From positions 124,001-188,000 of the forward strand of contig NZ_JAQGLA010000005.1 in assembly GCF_027853915.1 (NCBI RefSeq): a stretch of 64,000 nt of DNA, given 5' to 3'. This stretch comes from Saccharopolyspora oryzae. Lineage in GTDB: Bacteria > Actinomycetota > Actinomycetes > Mycobacteriales > Pseudonocardiaceae. The notes below the pieces were generated by a model. It did not search any database. It saw nothing but the letters and a program-made list of their open reading frames with translations, and had not been told where the DNA came from. Made by a program: the position numbers and the translations under genes. Positions 24,100-32,218 of the stretch are shown in pieces. The stretch's first letter is position 1; each line of letters starts with the position of its first letter.

Positions 24100-24606
24100 A
24101 TGGGACTGCTTGACTGGCTCACCGGGACCAAACGACCCTTGAGCGAGATTTCACCGCAGTCCGTCGCGGCCGTGCGCGCAGCACTTCTCGGTGTCAACGG
24201 GCCGGACAGGCCGTTCGTGGTTCGTGACGGGCGACCGGAGAACGTCGACTTGGTCGCCGAGTGGAAGATCGCCGATGCGAACTGGTACGGCTACTTCGGC
24301 AATGCGGCGACGGTCGGCAGGACGTTGATGCGGCTGGATGCGTCGAGGCACCAGGTTCGTTCTGCGGACCAGGAGTGGTCAGTCACGTGGATGCGGGGAA
24401 CTCCGCAACTGACGTTGGCGTTGAGGTGCGCACGGGGCCAGATCAACAAGAAGTCCTACAACGCCACCTTCGCGCGTGACGGGCAGGGAAAGTTGGCCGA
24501 GGAATCCCGACGAACGTTTTCCGCAGGCGAGTTGAAGTCTCCCTTGCAGGAAGCCGTCACCGGTGCCGGATGGACTTGGCGCGGCCTGGTGATGGGGAAA
24601 CTCTGA
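24100..24606 (+). CDS. Hypothetical protein, flanked by family I repeats
   Basis: The 168-residue protein starts at ATG 24100 behind a very good AGGAGG site. It contains VAEWKIADANWYGYFGNAATVGRTLMRLD and EWSVTWMRGTPQLTLALRCARGQINKKSYN. No domain is recognised; it looks like a soluble alpha/beta protein with several tryptophans in its core. Its GC content and codon use look lower than the neighbours (more A/T in third positions), which fits recent acquisition. Family I hairpins bracket it at 23970 and 24655. Confidence 0.65.
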   Translation: MGLLDWLTGTKRPLSEISPQSVAAVRAALLGVNGPDRPFVVRDGRPENVDLVAEWKIADANWYGYFGNAATVGRTLMRLDASRHQVRSADQEWSVTWMRGTPQLTLALRCARGQINKKSYNATFARDGQGKLAEESRRTFSAGELKSPLQEAVTGAGWTWRGLVMGKL

Positions 24607-24654
24607 ATCACACCGGCCTGTCCAGCTAGGTCGACAGGCACCCGCGGTGGTGGG

Positions 24655-24700
24655 TTCGTGAGTGGTTTGGGGTGTCATGGCGCCCCAAACCACTCACGAA
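24655..24700. repeat. Family I palindrome, copy e
   Basis: TTCGTGAGTGGTTTGGGG pairs perfectly with CCCCAAACCACTCACGAA around TGTCATGGCG. An outer CCGGCCTGT (24613) also matches ACAGGCCGG (24700). It lies between the convergent stops of the 24100 gene and iniR. Confidence 0.75.
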
Positions 24701-24717
24701 CAGGCCGGCAGCTTGCG

Positions 24718-27150
24718 CTACTGGCTGAGGTGTTCTCGGAGGCGGTTGAGGAGGTCTTCTCGGTTGGTGCAGCCGAGGCGTTGTTTGATCCGGCTTATGT
24801 GGTGTTCCACCGTTTTCGCCGAGATGAAGAGGCGTTTGCCGACCTGCTTGTAGGTCAGGCCCGCCAGGACCAGTTCGGCCACTTCCTTCTCGCGTTCGCT
24901 GAGCAGGCCGTTCTCGTCGCCGCGGACTGCGCGCGGGCGGGGTGGTTTGCCCTGCAGCGCTCGGGCGCATTCCAGGAGGGCGAGCATCGCTCGGCGGTCT
25001 GCCGTGCGGATCGCCGCTTGGCCCGCTAGGCGGGCGCCGTCCCAGGCGAGACCCGCTGCATGCAGGGCGCGTGCGGTTCGTTCCACTTCGTCCTGGTCGA
25101 CCTGGCCGGCGAGGATTCCCAGCCATACTCGGGAAGCTTCCGCCATCGCCGCTGCGAGCGGGTTGTGGTGGGCCATGCCGGACAGTTCCGCCGAGCGCTG
25201 CTGGGCCGTGTCCAGCTCGTCGAGCACGATCGACGCCTGGAGGCGCTTCCAAGTCAGCATCGACGTCCACAGCGGAGGGTTTCCCAGGCGTTCGAGCAGG
25301 GACAGCGCCTCGGTCAGGTAGGGGTCGATCCAGTCCAGGTCGCGCAGGCGGGCCGCCGCGACCACCAGCTCCCCCAGCGGCATCAGCGCGAACAGGTCCA
25401 CCGAGTGCTCTGCGATGACCTGGCGGGCCTGGCCGCGGGCGGCGGCGAGCGCCGCCATGTCGTTGTCCCGGCTGGCGATTCCGGCTTCGATCGCGGTCGC
25501 GAGCAGCCGGTCCCGGGCCGTCGTCGTACCCGTCGGCAGCTTCGCGCGCGCGGCCACCGTGTCGCCGCGCACCAGCGGCAACCACGCCGCCAGCAGGCGG
25601 TGCCGGGCGCTCAGCAGCGGGCCTCCGGCACCGGAACCGATCGCACGGTCCAATGTGGACTCGGCGACGTCCAGTTCTCCGCAGTGCAGGGCGACCAGCG
25701 CCGCCACCGACGCGGGCGAATCCGGCAGCAGCACGCCTCGCCCCACCGGCTCCGACAACGACGCCGCGCGCACCAGCGCGGACAGCGCCGCAGAAGCCGA
25801 TCCCGTGACGGATTCCCGGACCCCAGCGGCCAATTGGACAGCAGCGCCGGTCATCGACGTCGGCGGACCGGCGTCGTCGGACGACCCCAGCACGTCGTCG
25901 GCATCGGCCAACCGCCCGACCCCGATCAGGCCGACGGCCGCGAACTCCCGGTCACCCGCCCACCGCAGCCGCCCCACCGACCAGCGGCACATCTCCGCGG
26001 ACCGCTCCAGCAATCCGCGCTGCGCCAGCACGCTCGCCGCGACCTGCACGCCGATCTCCCGGTCCGGCACCGCGGAGTCCACGATCACCTGATCCGCCAG
26101 CCGCAGCGCCTCGTCCAGCTCCCCCGCCACGGCTGCGGCCCGCGCGCGCCGCGCGCTCAGGGAAGCGGCCGGCGCGCCCGCCGACACAGCCGCGTCGAAC
26201 AGGCGCGGCGCCAACTCCGGCGCGTCCAGCAGGGCTTCTTCCCCGGCCTGTTCGAAGGCCTTGGCCAGCGTCGCTTCCGGCAGCAACGCGACCTCGGCGC
26301 CGAGCAGCGGGCTGACCAGCGGCAGCACCGGACCGCCCCGGGCCAGCTGGGTTTCGACCAGGCGGCGGGTGATCTGGAGCCGGCGCTCCCACGGCGTCAG
26401 CCGCAGCACGGCCGCCCGCACGATCGGCAGCAGCACGTCGTCGGCCACCACCATGCCCCCGGATCGCACCGCCGACAGCGCCGCTCCGACCGTCGCGGCG
26501 TCCAGGTCGAGCAGCGCCGCGAGCAGGTCCGGGTGCGGGGTCGCGCCGACCGCCATCGCCGTCACGCACGCCCGTCCGGCCTCGCCGAGCCGGTCCAAGT
26601 CGTGCTGGAACTGGTCGAGCGCACGCGCGGGGAGTTTCGCGACACCCGGCTCGGCGGCGGCCAGCACCCGGCTCACGTAGCGGGGAACGCCACCGGTCTG
26701 CGCGTGCAGCCAGCGAATCCAGTCGGCAGGAGCGGTTCCGACCTGCACGGCCAGTTCTTCCTGGCTGAGCAGGGAGAGCAGCACCGGCGCGCCGAGCTCG
26801 CCGATCAGCTCGGCCAGCGCCTCGGGCCGCGGACCCGGCCGGTAGGCGACCAGCAGGCGCGCTCCCGGCTGCCGGGCGACCTCGACGAGCTGACCGAGCA
26901 CGGACGGGTCGAGGCGGTGCGCGTCGTCGACCAGCACCGCGCCCTCGCTCGCCCGGTCCAGGTCCGCCGCGCCGAGCACCGGCACCCCGGCGGCGCGGTA
27001 GGCGTGCGCGAGCTCGGCCAGCAGCGCGGTCTTCCCGTAGCCGCCAGGGCCTTGGACACCTGCGGTGATGGGCGCGGTCGGGGCCGTGGCGACCGCCGAC
27101 CGGAGCCCGGCCGCGTGACCGTCCAGCAGGGAGGTCGTCGATTGGTTCAC
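24718..27150 (-). CDS. LuxR/LAL-type signal-transduction ATPase regulator, IniR-like
   Basis: The 810-residue protein is a large regulator. Its N-terminal P-loop ATPase has Walker A GPGGYGKT (about residues 33-40) and Walker B AVLVDDAH (about 70-77), followed by about 600 residues of alanine- and leucine-rich helical repeats. The C-terminal LuxR-type HTH has LSEREKEVAELVLAGLTYKQ, then KTVEHHISRIKQRLG. This is the architecture of the mycobacterial IniR (Rv0339c), a STAND/LAL ATPase reported to control iniBAC in response to trehalose (established for mycobacteria). Here it lies 19 bases downstream of the Hsp70-like gene in the same unit. Both are divergent from iniB, supporting IniR identity. 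GTG 27150 follows AAGGA. Confidence 0.82.
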   Translation of the reverse strand: MNQSTTSLLDGHAAGLRSAVATAPTAPITAGVQGPGGYGKTALLAELAHAYRAAGVPVLGAADLDRASEGAVLVDDAHRLDPSVLGQLVEVARQPGARLLVAYRPGPRPEALAELIGELGAPVLLSLLSQEELAVQVGTAPADWIRWLHAQTGGVPRYVSRVLAAAEPGVAKLPARALDQFQHDLDRLGEAGRACVTAMAVGATPHPDLLAALLDLDAATVGAALSAVRSGGMVVADDVLLPIVRAAVLRLTPWERRLQITRRLVETQLARGGPVLPLVSPLLGAEVALLPEATLAKAFEQAGEEALLDAPELAPRLFDAAVSAGAPAASLSARRARAAAVAGELDEALRLADQVIVDSAVPDREIGVQVAASVLAQRGLLERSAEMCRWSVGRLRWAGDREFAAVGLIGVGRLADADDVLGSSDDAGPPTSMTGAAVQLAAGVRESVTGSASAALSALVRAASLSEPVGRGVLLPDSPASVAALVALHCGELDVAESTLDRAIGSGAGGPLLSARHRLLAAWLPLVRGDTVAARAKLPTGTTTARDRLLATAIEAGIASRDNDMAALAAARGQARQVIAEHSVDLFALMPLGELVVAAARLRDLDWIDPYLTEALSLLERLGNPPLWTSMLTWKRLQASIVLDELDTAQQRSAELSGMAHHNPLAAAMAEASRVWLGILAGQVDQDEVERTARALHAAGLAWDGARLAGQAAIRTADRRAMLALLECARALQGKPPRPRAVRGDENGLLSEREKEVAELVLAGLTYKQVGKRLFISAKTVEHHISRIKQRLGCTNREDLLNRLREHLSQ

Positions 27151-27169
27151 GCCTGCAGTCCTTGTTGCG

Positions 27170-28534
27170 TCATTGGCGCATGTGCTGGAAGAGCCCCAGC
27201 AAGCCGCCGCCCGTCGGAGGATTCGGCCCGAAGAAGGTGAGCAGCAGGCCGCCGATGATCAGCACCGCCGCCACCGACAGCTTAATGATCTTGAAGCGTC
27301 GCTTGCGATCCTCATCGGGGGGGTCCAACGGCATCGGCTCCACCTCGACCGGCGGTCGCGGAGCCTCCGGGATCTCGACCTCCTCCTCGTCGAAGTCCGA
27401 CCCCTCGATGCGCATCAGCACGCTGGTCTCGGAGACCGAACCCTCCTCGCTGTCCGTGGAGAGCAGCTGCACCGCGGCCGATGCCGCACCGCTGGCCGCC
27501 GCCAGCTCCGGCGAGACGTCGACCTGCGGCGGCACCGCCAACCGCTCGGCGACCAGCTGCTTGAGCAGCGGAACCCGAGCCGTGCCACCGGCCAGCACCA
27601 CCGCGTCCAGATCCTCCTGGGACAGCGTCGCCGACTGCACCGCCTGCAGGACCAATTCCGGCACCCGCTCCAGGTGGGGTCGGACGAGCTTCTCGTACCG
27701 GGCGCGGGAGATCGCGAACTCGGTGCGCACGCCGGGAAGTTCCACCCTGATCTGCGCCCCGGCCTGGTGCGACAGCGCTTCCTTCGCCCGGACGCACTCG
27801 GCGCGCAGGTGGGCCAGCGCCGCCCGGTGGTTGAGATCGTCGAGGTCCAGGGCGTCGAGCTGGTCGCCGAATTCCGCGCGCACCGCGCCGAAGATCTCGT
27901 CGTCCAGGTCCTGGCCGCTGGGGTGCTCCGCGGTCAGCGAGGAACCGATCACCTCGAACCCGCGCTGCCTGCGGCGGAGCACGGTCGCATCCATCCCGCT
28001 GCCGCCGATGTTGGCCACCGCGATCGGTTCGTGCTCGGGAACCCGCTGCTTGGCGACGTAGTCCAGCGCCACCGCCAGCGGTTCCGGGACCATCGTGACC
28101 TCGTTCAGCCCGAGCTGCGCCAGGGCCTGCTGCACGAGGCGGATCCGGTGCGGTCCCCAGGTGGCGCTGTGCGCGATCGCGATGTGCTCGGCCGGGTGCC
28201 CCTGCTTGCCCGCCACCACGTCGGCGACCCACTCGACCATGGTCGCGACCAAGCGCTGGGCGGGGACGAAATCGCTGCCCACCAGCAGCGGCAGGTCGTC
28301 GCCGAGTCTCGCGGTGAATCCCCTCGCCACCCACTCGTGGTGCGCGATCTCCTGCCGCTGGGCTGCTTCCCCGGCCACGAACGACCCGTCCTGCACCTTG
28401 CACAGCACGGTCGGCACCACCAGCCCCGCGGCCAGCGGGACCGGCGTCGCCGCAGCCCAGCGGCTGCCGTCGCGGCGGGCGATGGCGGCCGTCGTCGCCG
28501 TCGCACCCAGATGAACGCCCAGGACGTAAGGCAT
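27170..28534 (-). CDS. Hsp70/actin-fold ATPase with C-terminal membrane anchor, in the ini locus
   Basis: The 454-residue protein has the Hsp70-type nucleotide-binding domain. Phosphate-1 loop is GVHLGATATTAAI (residues 6-18), phosphate-2 is VANIGGSGMDATVL, and the adenosine motif is VVLAGGTARVPLLKQLV. The canonical substrate-binding beta-domain of DnaK is missing. The NBD is followed by an acidic, proline-rich linker, a KRRFK stop-transfer-like patch and a single membrane helix (IIKLSVAAVLIIGGLLLTFFG, written here as 20 plus one residues IIKLSVAAVLIIGGLLLTFF G). The short tail would face outside. ATG 28534 follows AAGGGA. It is co-transcribed with iniR and divergent from iniB, suggesting a membrane-linked sensor or chaperone for the ini system (inference). 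Confidence 0.82.
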   Translation of the reverse strand: MPYVLGVHLGATATTAAIARRDGSRWAAATPVPLAAGLVVPTVLCKVQDGSFVAGEAAQRQEIAHHEWVARGFTARLGDDLPLLVGSDFVPAQRLVATMVEWVADVVAGKQGHPAEHIAIAHSATWGPHRIRLVQQALAQLGLNEVTMVPEPLAVALDYVAKQRVPEHEPIAVANIGGSGMDATVLRRRQRGFEVIGSSLTAEHPSGQDLDDEIFGAVRAEFGDQLDALDLDDLNHRAALAHLRAECVRAKEALSHQAGAQIRVELPGVRTEFAISRARYEKLVRPHLERVPELVLQAVQSATLSQEDLDAVVLAGGTARVPLLKQLVAERLAVPPQVDVSPELAAASGAASAAVQLLSTDSEEGSVSETSVLMRIEGSDFDEEEVEIPEAPRPPVEVEPMPLDPPDEDRKRRFKIIKLSVAAVLIIGGLLLTFFGPNPPTGGGLLGLFQHMRQ

Positions 28535-28637
28535 GCAATCCCTTCGTGTCACCGATCGGCCACCATCGGGCGATACCGATGGCGGCGCGGGGTGGACACA
28601 ATTTAGCGCGCGCTCGGTTACGCACAGGTATCAGATA

Positions 28638-28721
28638 CCCCAACTGATCCCCTAACGGACCACCTAGTGGATCCCCTAATAGAGGTTTCAGTGACTAGGA
28701 GTCGTACCCGATGGCTAGGGG
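28638..28721. promoter_or_regulatory. Repeated CCCCTAA-type sites in the hsp70-iniB intergenic region
   Basis: CCCCAAC (28638), CCCCTAA (28649), CCACCTA (28660) and CCCCTAA (28673) recur at about one helical turn (11, 11 and 13 bases). An inverted CTAGGGG lies at 28715-28721. The longer GATCCCCTAA is repeated exactly at 28646 and 28670. It is the best candidate IniR-binding region. Confidence 0.55.
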
Positions 28722-28742
28722 CCTCCCGCCCAATAGCGTGAT

Positions 28743-28788
28743 CGCCGCAGGGGTGAGGACCTCGTGACCTCACTCGGAAACCGCAGGC
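28743..28788 (+). promoter_or_regulatory. Structured leader before iniB
   Basis: An outer CGCC/GGCG pairing encloses the hairpin GTGAGG-ACCTCGTGA-CCTCAC (28753-28773). It lies in the presumed 5' leader of iniB, ending about 20 bases before the GGGAGG ribosome site at 28805. No known riboswitch class is recognised. Confidence 0.4.
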
Positions 28789-28817
28789 GAGCAAGCTGAG
28801 CATCGGGAGGCCCAACG

Positions 28818-30251
28818 ATGGTGAGCCCTCAGCACGCGACCGATCGGGCCGAGTCCTCAACTCCAGACCCCGGGACGCACTCCACCGGCCACCCGGACCA
28901 GCCAACGCTGTACGAGTTCCTCACGCGCCTCGTCAGCGACCCGGCTTCCCGGTCGGCCTTCGACGCCGATCCGCAAGCCACGCTGGATCAGGCCGGGCTC
29001 GGGGCGATGAGCGCGACGGACGTCCTGCACGCCACGTCGCTGGTCCTCGACTACGCGCCGGTCGAGGTGGTGACGGAGTACGGGCGCTCACTCCAGAGCA
29101 GCGTCGAGAAGTTCGCTGCGAGCTCCCAGGCTGTCGCGTTCAACGAACTGCATCCCGCACACCCACTAGATCAGGAAGAGCAGAGCATGCTGCAGAACAT
29201 CCCCCAGCCGGCCGACTTCGGCAAGGACAGCGACGTCGACGCCAACCTGCCCGAGCCGCAGGCCCCGACCAACAACGTCGACGTCGACATCGAGCAGAAC
29301 GACTCGCACAACCTGATCAGCATCCACCACGTGCTGAGCGACAACAGCATCGGCAGCGACAACGTCATCGGCAACACGGTGGGCAACACCGTCGGCCAGG
29401 TCGGCGACAGCCTGTCCCTGGGTGACGTCACCAGCGTCGCGGGCGACCTGACCTACGGCTCGGTCACCGAGATCAACGAGACCACCAACCACGTCTTCGA
29501 CACCACCGTCGACCTGACCGCCGGTGCGGGCTCCCTGGTCTACGGCGACGTGACCAACGTGGTCGGCAACGTCGCCACCGGCGACATCACCAACGTCGCG
29601 GGCGACCTGAACGTCGGCAACGTGCTGGGTGACGTCACCAACGTCGCGAACGGCGGCAGCGTGACCGAGATCGTCTCGAACGCCCCGGTCGTGGGCGACA
29701 TCGTGGGCAACGTCGGCGAGATCGCCAGCAACGCCCCGGTCGTCGGCGACGTCGTCAACACCGTTGGCGACACCGTGACCAGCGCCCCGGTCGTCGGCAA
29801 CATCGCCGACACCGCCCTCAACGGTGACGTCACCGACGTGACCGGTGTGGTCGGCGGCGTGGCGGGCAACGTCACCAGCATCGCGGGCGACATCCCGGTC
29901 GCCGGCGACGCGGTCGGCGTGGTCGGCGGCGTGGCCAGCAACGTCCCGGTCGTGGGCGACGCGGTCGGCGCCATCGCCGACACCGGCGACGTCTCCGCCC
30001 TGCCGGTCGACGACGCGACCTCGGCCCTCCCGGTCGACGACGTCACCTCGGCCCTGCCGGTCGGCGACGTGACCTCCGCGCTGCCGGCGGTCCACGACGT
30101 CACCTCCGCCCTGCCGGTCGACGACGTGACCTCCGCGGTCCCGGCCGCCCCGGTCGAGACCGTCACCGACACCGTCAGCAGCCTGCCGGTCGTCGGCGAG
30201 GTCGCCGACACCGCCACCTCGGCGCTGCCGCTGGACCACGGCCTGCTCTGA
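28818..30251 (+). CDS. iniB: IniB-like repeat protein
   Basis: The 477-residue protein has an N-terminal IniB domain (about residues 28-110: LYEFLTRLVSDPASRSAFDA, a Q-A-G-L turn, and VVTEYGRSLQSSVEKFA). The rest is low-complexity. Residues 150-390 are built from G-D-V-T, N-V-V-G-N-V and S-N-A-P-V-V-G-D repeats; residues 390-440 hold about six D-V-T-S-A-L-P-V nine-residue units. Cys, Trp, Lys and Arg are almost absent after residue 120. Such a sequence suggests a beta-solenoid or filament-forming surface or cytoplasmic protein. No signal peptide is present. Start ATG 28818 follows GGGAGG. In mycobacteria iniB heads the isoniazid-inducible iniBAC operon. Confidence 0.85.
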   Translation: MVSPQHATDRAESSTPDPGTHSTGHPDQPTLYEFLTRLVSDPASRSAFDADPQATLDQAGLGAMSATDVLHATSLVLDYAPVEVVTEYGRSLQSSVEKFAASSQAVAFNELHPAHPLDQEEQSMLQNIPQPADFGKDSDVDANLPEPQAPTNNVDVDIEQNDSHNLISIHHVLSDNSIGSDNVIGNTVGNTVGQVGDSLSLGDVTSVAGDLTYGSVTEINETTNHVFDTTVDLTAGAGSLVYGDVTNVVGNVATGDITNVAGDLNVGNVLGDVTNVANGGSVTEIVSNAPVVGDIVGNVGEIASNAPVVGDVVNTVGDTVTSAPVVGNIADTALNGDVTDVTGVVGGVAGNVTSIAGDIPVAGDAVGVVGGVASNVPVVGDAVGAIADTGDVSALPVDDATSALPVDDVTSALPVGDVTSALPAVHDVTSALPVDDVTSAVPAAPVETVTDTVSSLPVVGEVADTATSALPLDHGLL

Positions 30252-30264
30252 ACGCAGTGAGCGA

Positions 30265-30304
30265 CCGAATGCCGGGATCCGTGCGAGCGGATCCCGGCAT
30301 TCGG
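30265..30304 (+). terminator. Strong hairpin between iniB and iniA
   Basis: CCGAATGCCGGGATCCG pairs perfectly (17 bp) with its complement around TGCGAG, 13 bases after the iniB stop. There is no strong T-run. It would uncouple iniB from iniA or stabilise the iniB message. Confidence 0.75.
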
Positions 30305-30390
30305 TGCATTTCCACGGCATTTCGACGACGGTGGGCGACCAAATCGGTGTGAGTTCGACCGATCGGGTTTATCTATTCGCTACGAGCCGC

Positions 30391-30396
30391 CACAAT
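30391..30396 (+). promoter_or_regulatory. Possible internal leaderless promoter for iniA
   Basis: CACAAT lies seven bases before GTG 30404, in the spacing seen at other leaderless starts here. Together with the hairpin at 30265 it suggests iniAC can be expressed apart from iniB. Confidence 0.45.
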
Positions 30397-30403
30397 CGAC
30401 GCC

Positions 30404-32218
30404 GTGATCGAGACGGCGTTGGTGGAACTGATCGATCGCGCGACTGCGGAATGCGCCGAGCAGCAGCGCGCGGATCTGCACAACCGCCTGCGCCAAATCC
30501 GGACCAGAGTGCTGGATCCGACCCAACTCGTGCTGGTCGTCGGTGAATCGAAGCAGGGCAAGAGCGCGCTGGTCAACGCGATGGTCAACGCCCCGGTGTG
30601 CGCTTCCGGCGACGACGTCACCACCACCGTGCCCACCCTCGTGCGCTACGCCGACGAACCCACCGCGCTGCTCATCGAGCACGAACCGCGGCAGGGCCCG
30701 GCGGCGCTGGACCGCATGCCGGTGCCGATCGAGCAGGTTCGCGAACACCTGGACCGCGCGCTCGAAAGCGGACGCCCCGTCACCCGGGGCGAAGTCGGCA
30801 TTCCACGCGCAGTGCTGAAAAACGGACTCGCGCTGATGGACACCCCCGGCGTCGGCAGCGTGTCCTCGTCGCTGACCGCCACGACGCTGGCCGTGGTCGC
30901 TGAGGCCGACGCGCTGCTGATGGTCTCCGACGCCACCCAGGAGCTGACCACCAACGAGCTCTCGTTCCTCAAGCAGGCCACCGCGCTGTGCCCGAACGTC
31001 GCGCTGGTGATGCCCAAGATCGACCGCACCCCGCACTGGCGGAAAGTCCTCGAGGTCAACCGCAGGCACCTGGAGAACGCGGGCATCTCGGCCAAGCTCT
31101 TCCCGGTCTCGTCCAACATCCGGATGCGCGCGATGCAGGCCAAGAACAGCACGCTCAACGCGGAATCCGGATTTCCACCGCTGGTGGAATACCTGCAGAC
31201 CGAACTGGCCGGCAAGCACGAGCAATTCACCCGGCGCCTGGTCGCGCACAACGTTTCCGAAGCTCTGACCCAGGTCAACGACTCGCTGAAGGCCGAACTC
31301 GCCGCGCAGAACCCGCGCACCGCGGCGGAAACCCTGGTCGAGCTGGAAACCGCGCAGCGCCGCGCCGAAGACCTGCGCCGCGTCTCCAACCGCTGGCAGA
31401 AGGCGCTCAACGACGGCATCTCCGAGCTCTACGCCGACATCGAGTTCGACTTCCGCGAGCGCAGCTGGGCCGTCATGCACGAGGCCAACGAGATCTTCGA
31501 GACCGCCGACCCGCTGGTGGTCTGGGACGAGTTCCGGGCGTGGCTCGCCGACCGGCTCACCGATGCGATCGTGGAGACCTTCCAGTGGCTGGAAGAACGA
31601 CGGGCGCAGCTCGCCGAGATCGTCGCCGAGGAGATGCGCGCCGAGCACGACGCCAACGCTCCTGAGCTGGACCGCATCAAACCGCCGGACCCGCTGGACG
31701 AGGTGCCGGAGGTGAAGCTGCCGGCGCGCTCCGAGTACAAGAAGTCCGACCAGCTCCTCACCGGTTTGCGCGGTTCCTACGGCGGTGTGCTGATGTTCGG
31801 CATGATGACCTCGCTCGGCCTGGGCCTCGGGCTGTTCAACGTCGTGTCGATCTCGGCGGGCGTGCTGCTCGGCGTCAAAAGCCTCGATGAGGAGAAGGAT
31901 TCGCGGTTGCGCCGCCGACAGGCCGAGGTCAAGACCTCCGTGCAGCGCCACGTGGAGCAGGTCATCTTCCACGTCAACCGGGAGGCCAAGACCGCCATCC
32001 GCACCGTGCACCGAGGACTGCACAGCCACTACATGCAGATCACCGAAGACGCCCAGGCCGAGGTCAGCCGGGCCATCCAGGAGATCAAGCGCTCCGCGGA
32101 GCGCAGCGCCGTGGACCGCGACCAGCGCGCGCGGGAGATCCGGCAGAAGCTGGAGGAGATCACCTCGCTGCGCCGCCAGGTCACCATGCTCACCCAGAAG
32201 CGGATCACCGCGGCATGA
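30404..32218 (+). CDS. iniA: Dynamin-like GTPase IniA
   Basis: The 604-residue protein is a bacterial dynamin-like GTPase. G1 is G47-ESKQGKS54, G2 is in DDVTTTVPTLV, G3 is D146-TPG and G4 is P-K205-I-D. Long helical bundle segments follow. A hydrophobic stretch at about residues 458-490 (GGVLMFGMMTSLGLGLGLFN onward) matches the membrane-inserting tip of IniA. Charged coiled-coil sequence (KSLDEEKDSRLRRRQAEV) ends the protein. In mycobacteria IniA remodels and fissions membranes in a GTP-dependent way and protects against cell-wall-acting drugs. Its stop overlaps the iniC start (ATGA). Confidence 0.92.
   Translation: MIETALVELIDRATAECAEQQRADLHNRLRQIRTRVLDPTQLVLVVGESKQGKSALVNAMVNAPVCASGDDVTTTVPTLVRYADEPTALLIEHEPRQGPAALDRMPVPIEQVREHLDRALESGRPVTRGEVGIPRAVLKNGLALMDTPGVGSVSSSLTATTLAVVAEADALLMVSDATQELTTNELSFLKQATALCPNVALVMPKIDRTPHWRKVLEVNRRHLENAGISAKLFPVSSNIRMRAMQAKNSTLNAESGFPPLVEYLQTELAGKHEQFTRRLVAHNVSEALTQVNDSLKAELAAQNPRTAAETLVELETAQRRAEDLRRVSNRWQKALNDGISELYADIEFDFRERSWAVMHEANEIFETADPLVVWDEFRAWLADRLTDAIVETFQWLEERRAQLAEIVAEEMRAEHDANAPELDRIKPPDPLDEVPEVKLPARSEYKKSDQLLTGLRGSYGGVLMFGMMTSLGLGLGLFNVVSISAGVLLGVKSLDEEKDSRLRRRQAEVKTSVQRHVEQVIFHVNREAKTAIRTVHRGLHSHYMQITEDAQAEVSRAIQEIKRSAERSAVDRDQRAREIRQKLEEITSLRRQVTMLTQKRITAA

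Noticed and set aside
24022..24140. A second plus-strand frame overlapping the start of the 24100 gene (AEQLVLLAEEFSGQLHLELM) looks protein-like
   Set aside because: It has no start with a ribosome site, begins inside a family I hairpin and ends soon after. It is at best a remnant and could be chance in high-GC DNA.
25060..27240. Long plus-strand frame opposite iniR
   Set aside because: Arg/Gln/His-rich antisense shadow with no ribosome site or domain.
28618..28760. Possible CRISPR-like array before iniB because of repeated GATCCCCTAA
   Set aside because: Repeats are too short, phased at about 11 bases and without spacers of constant length; they look like operator sites.
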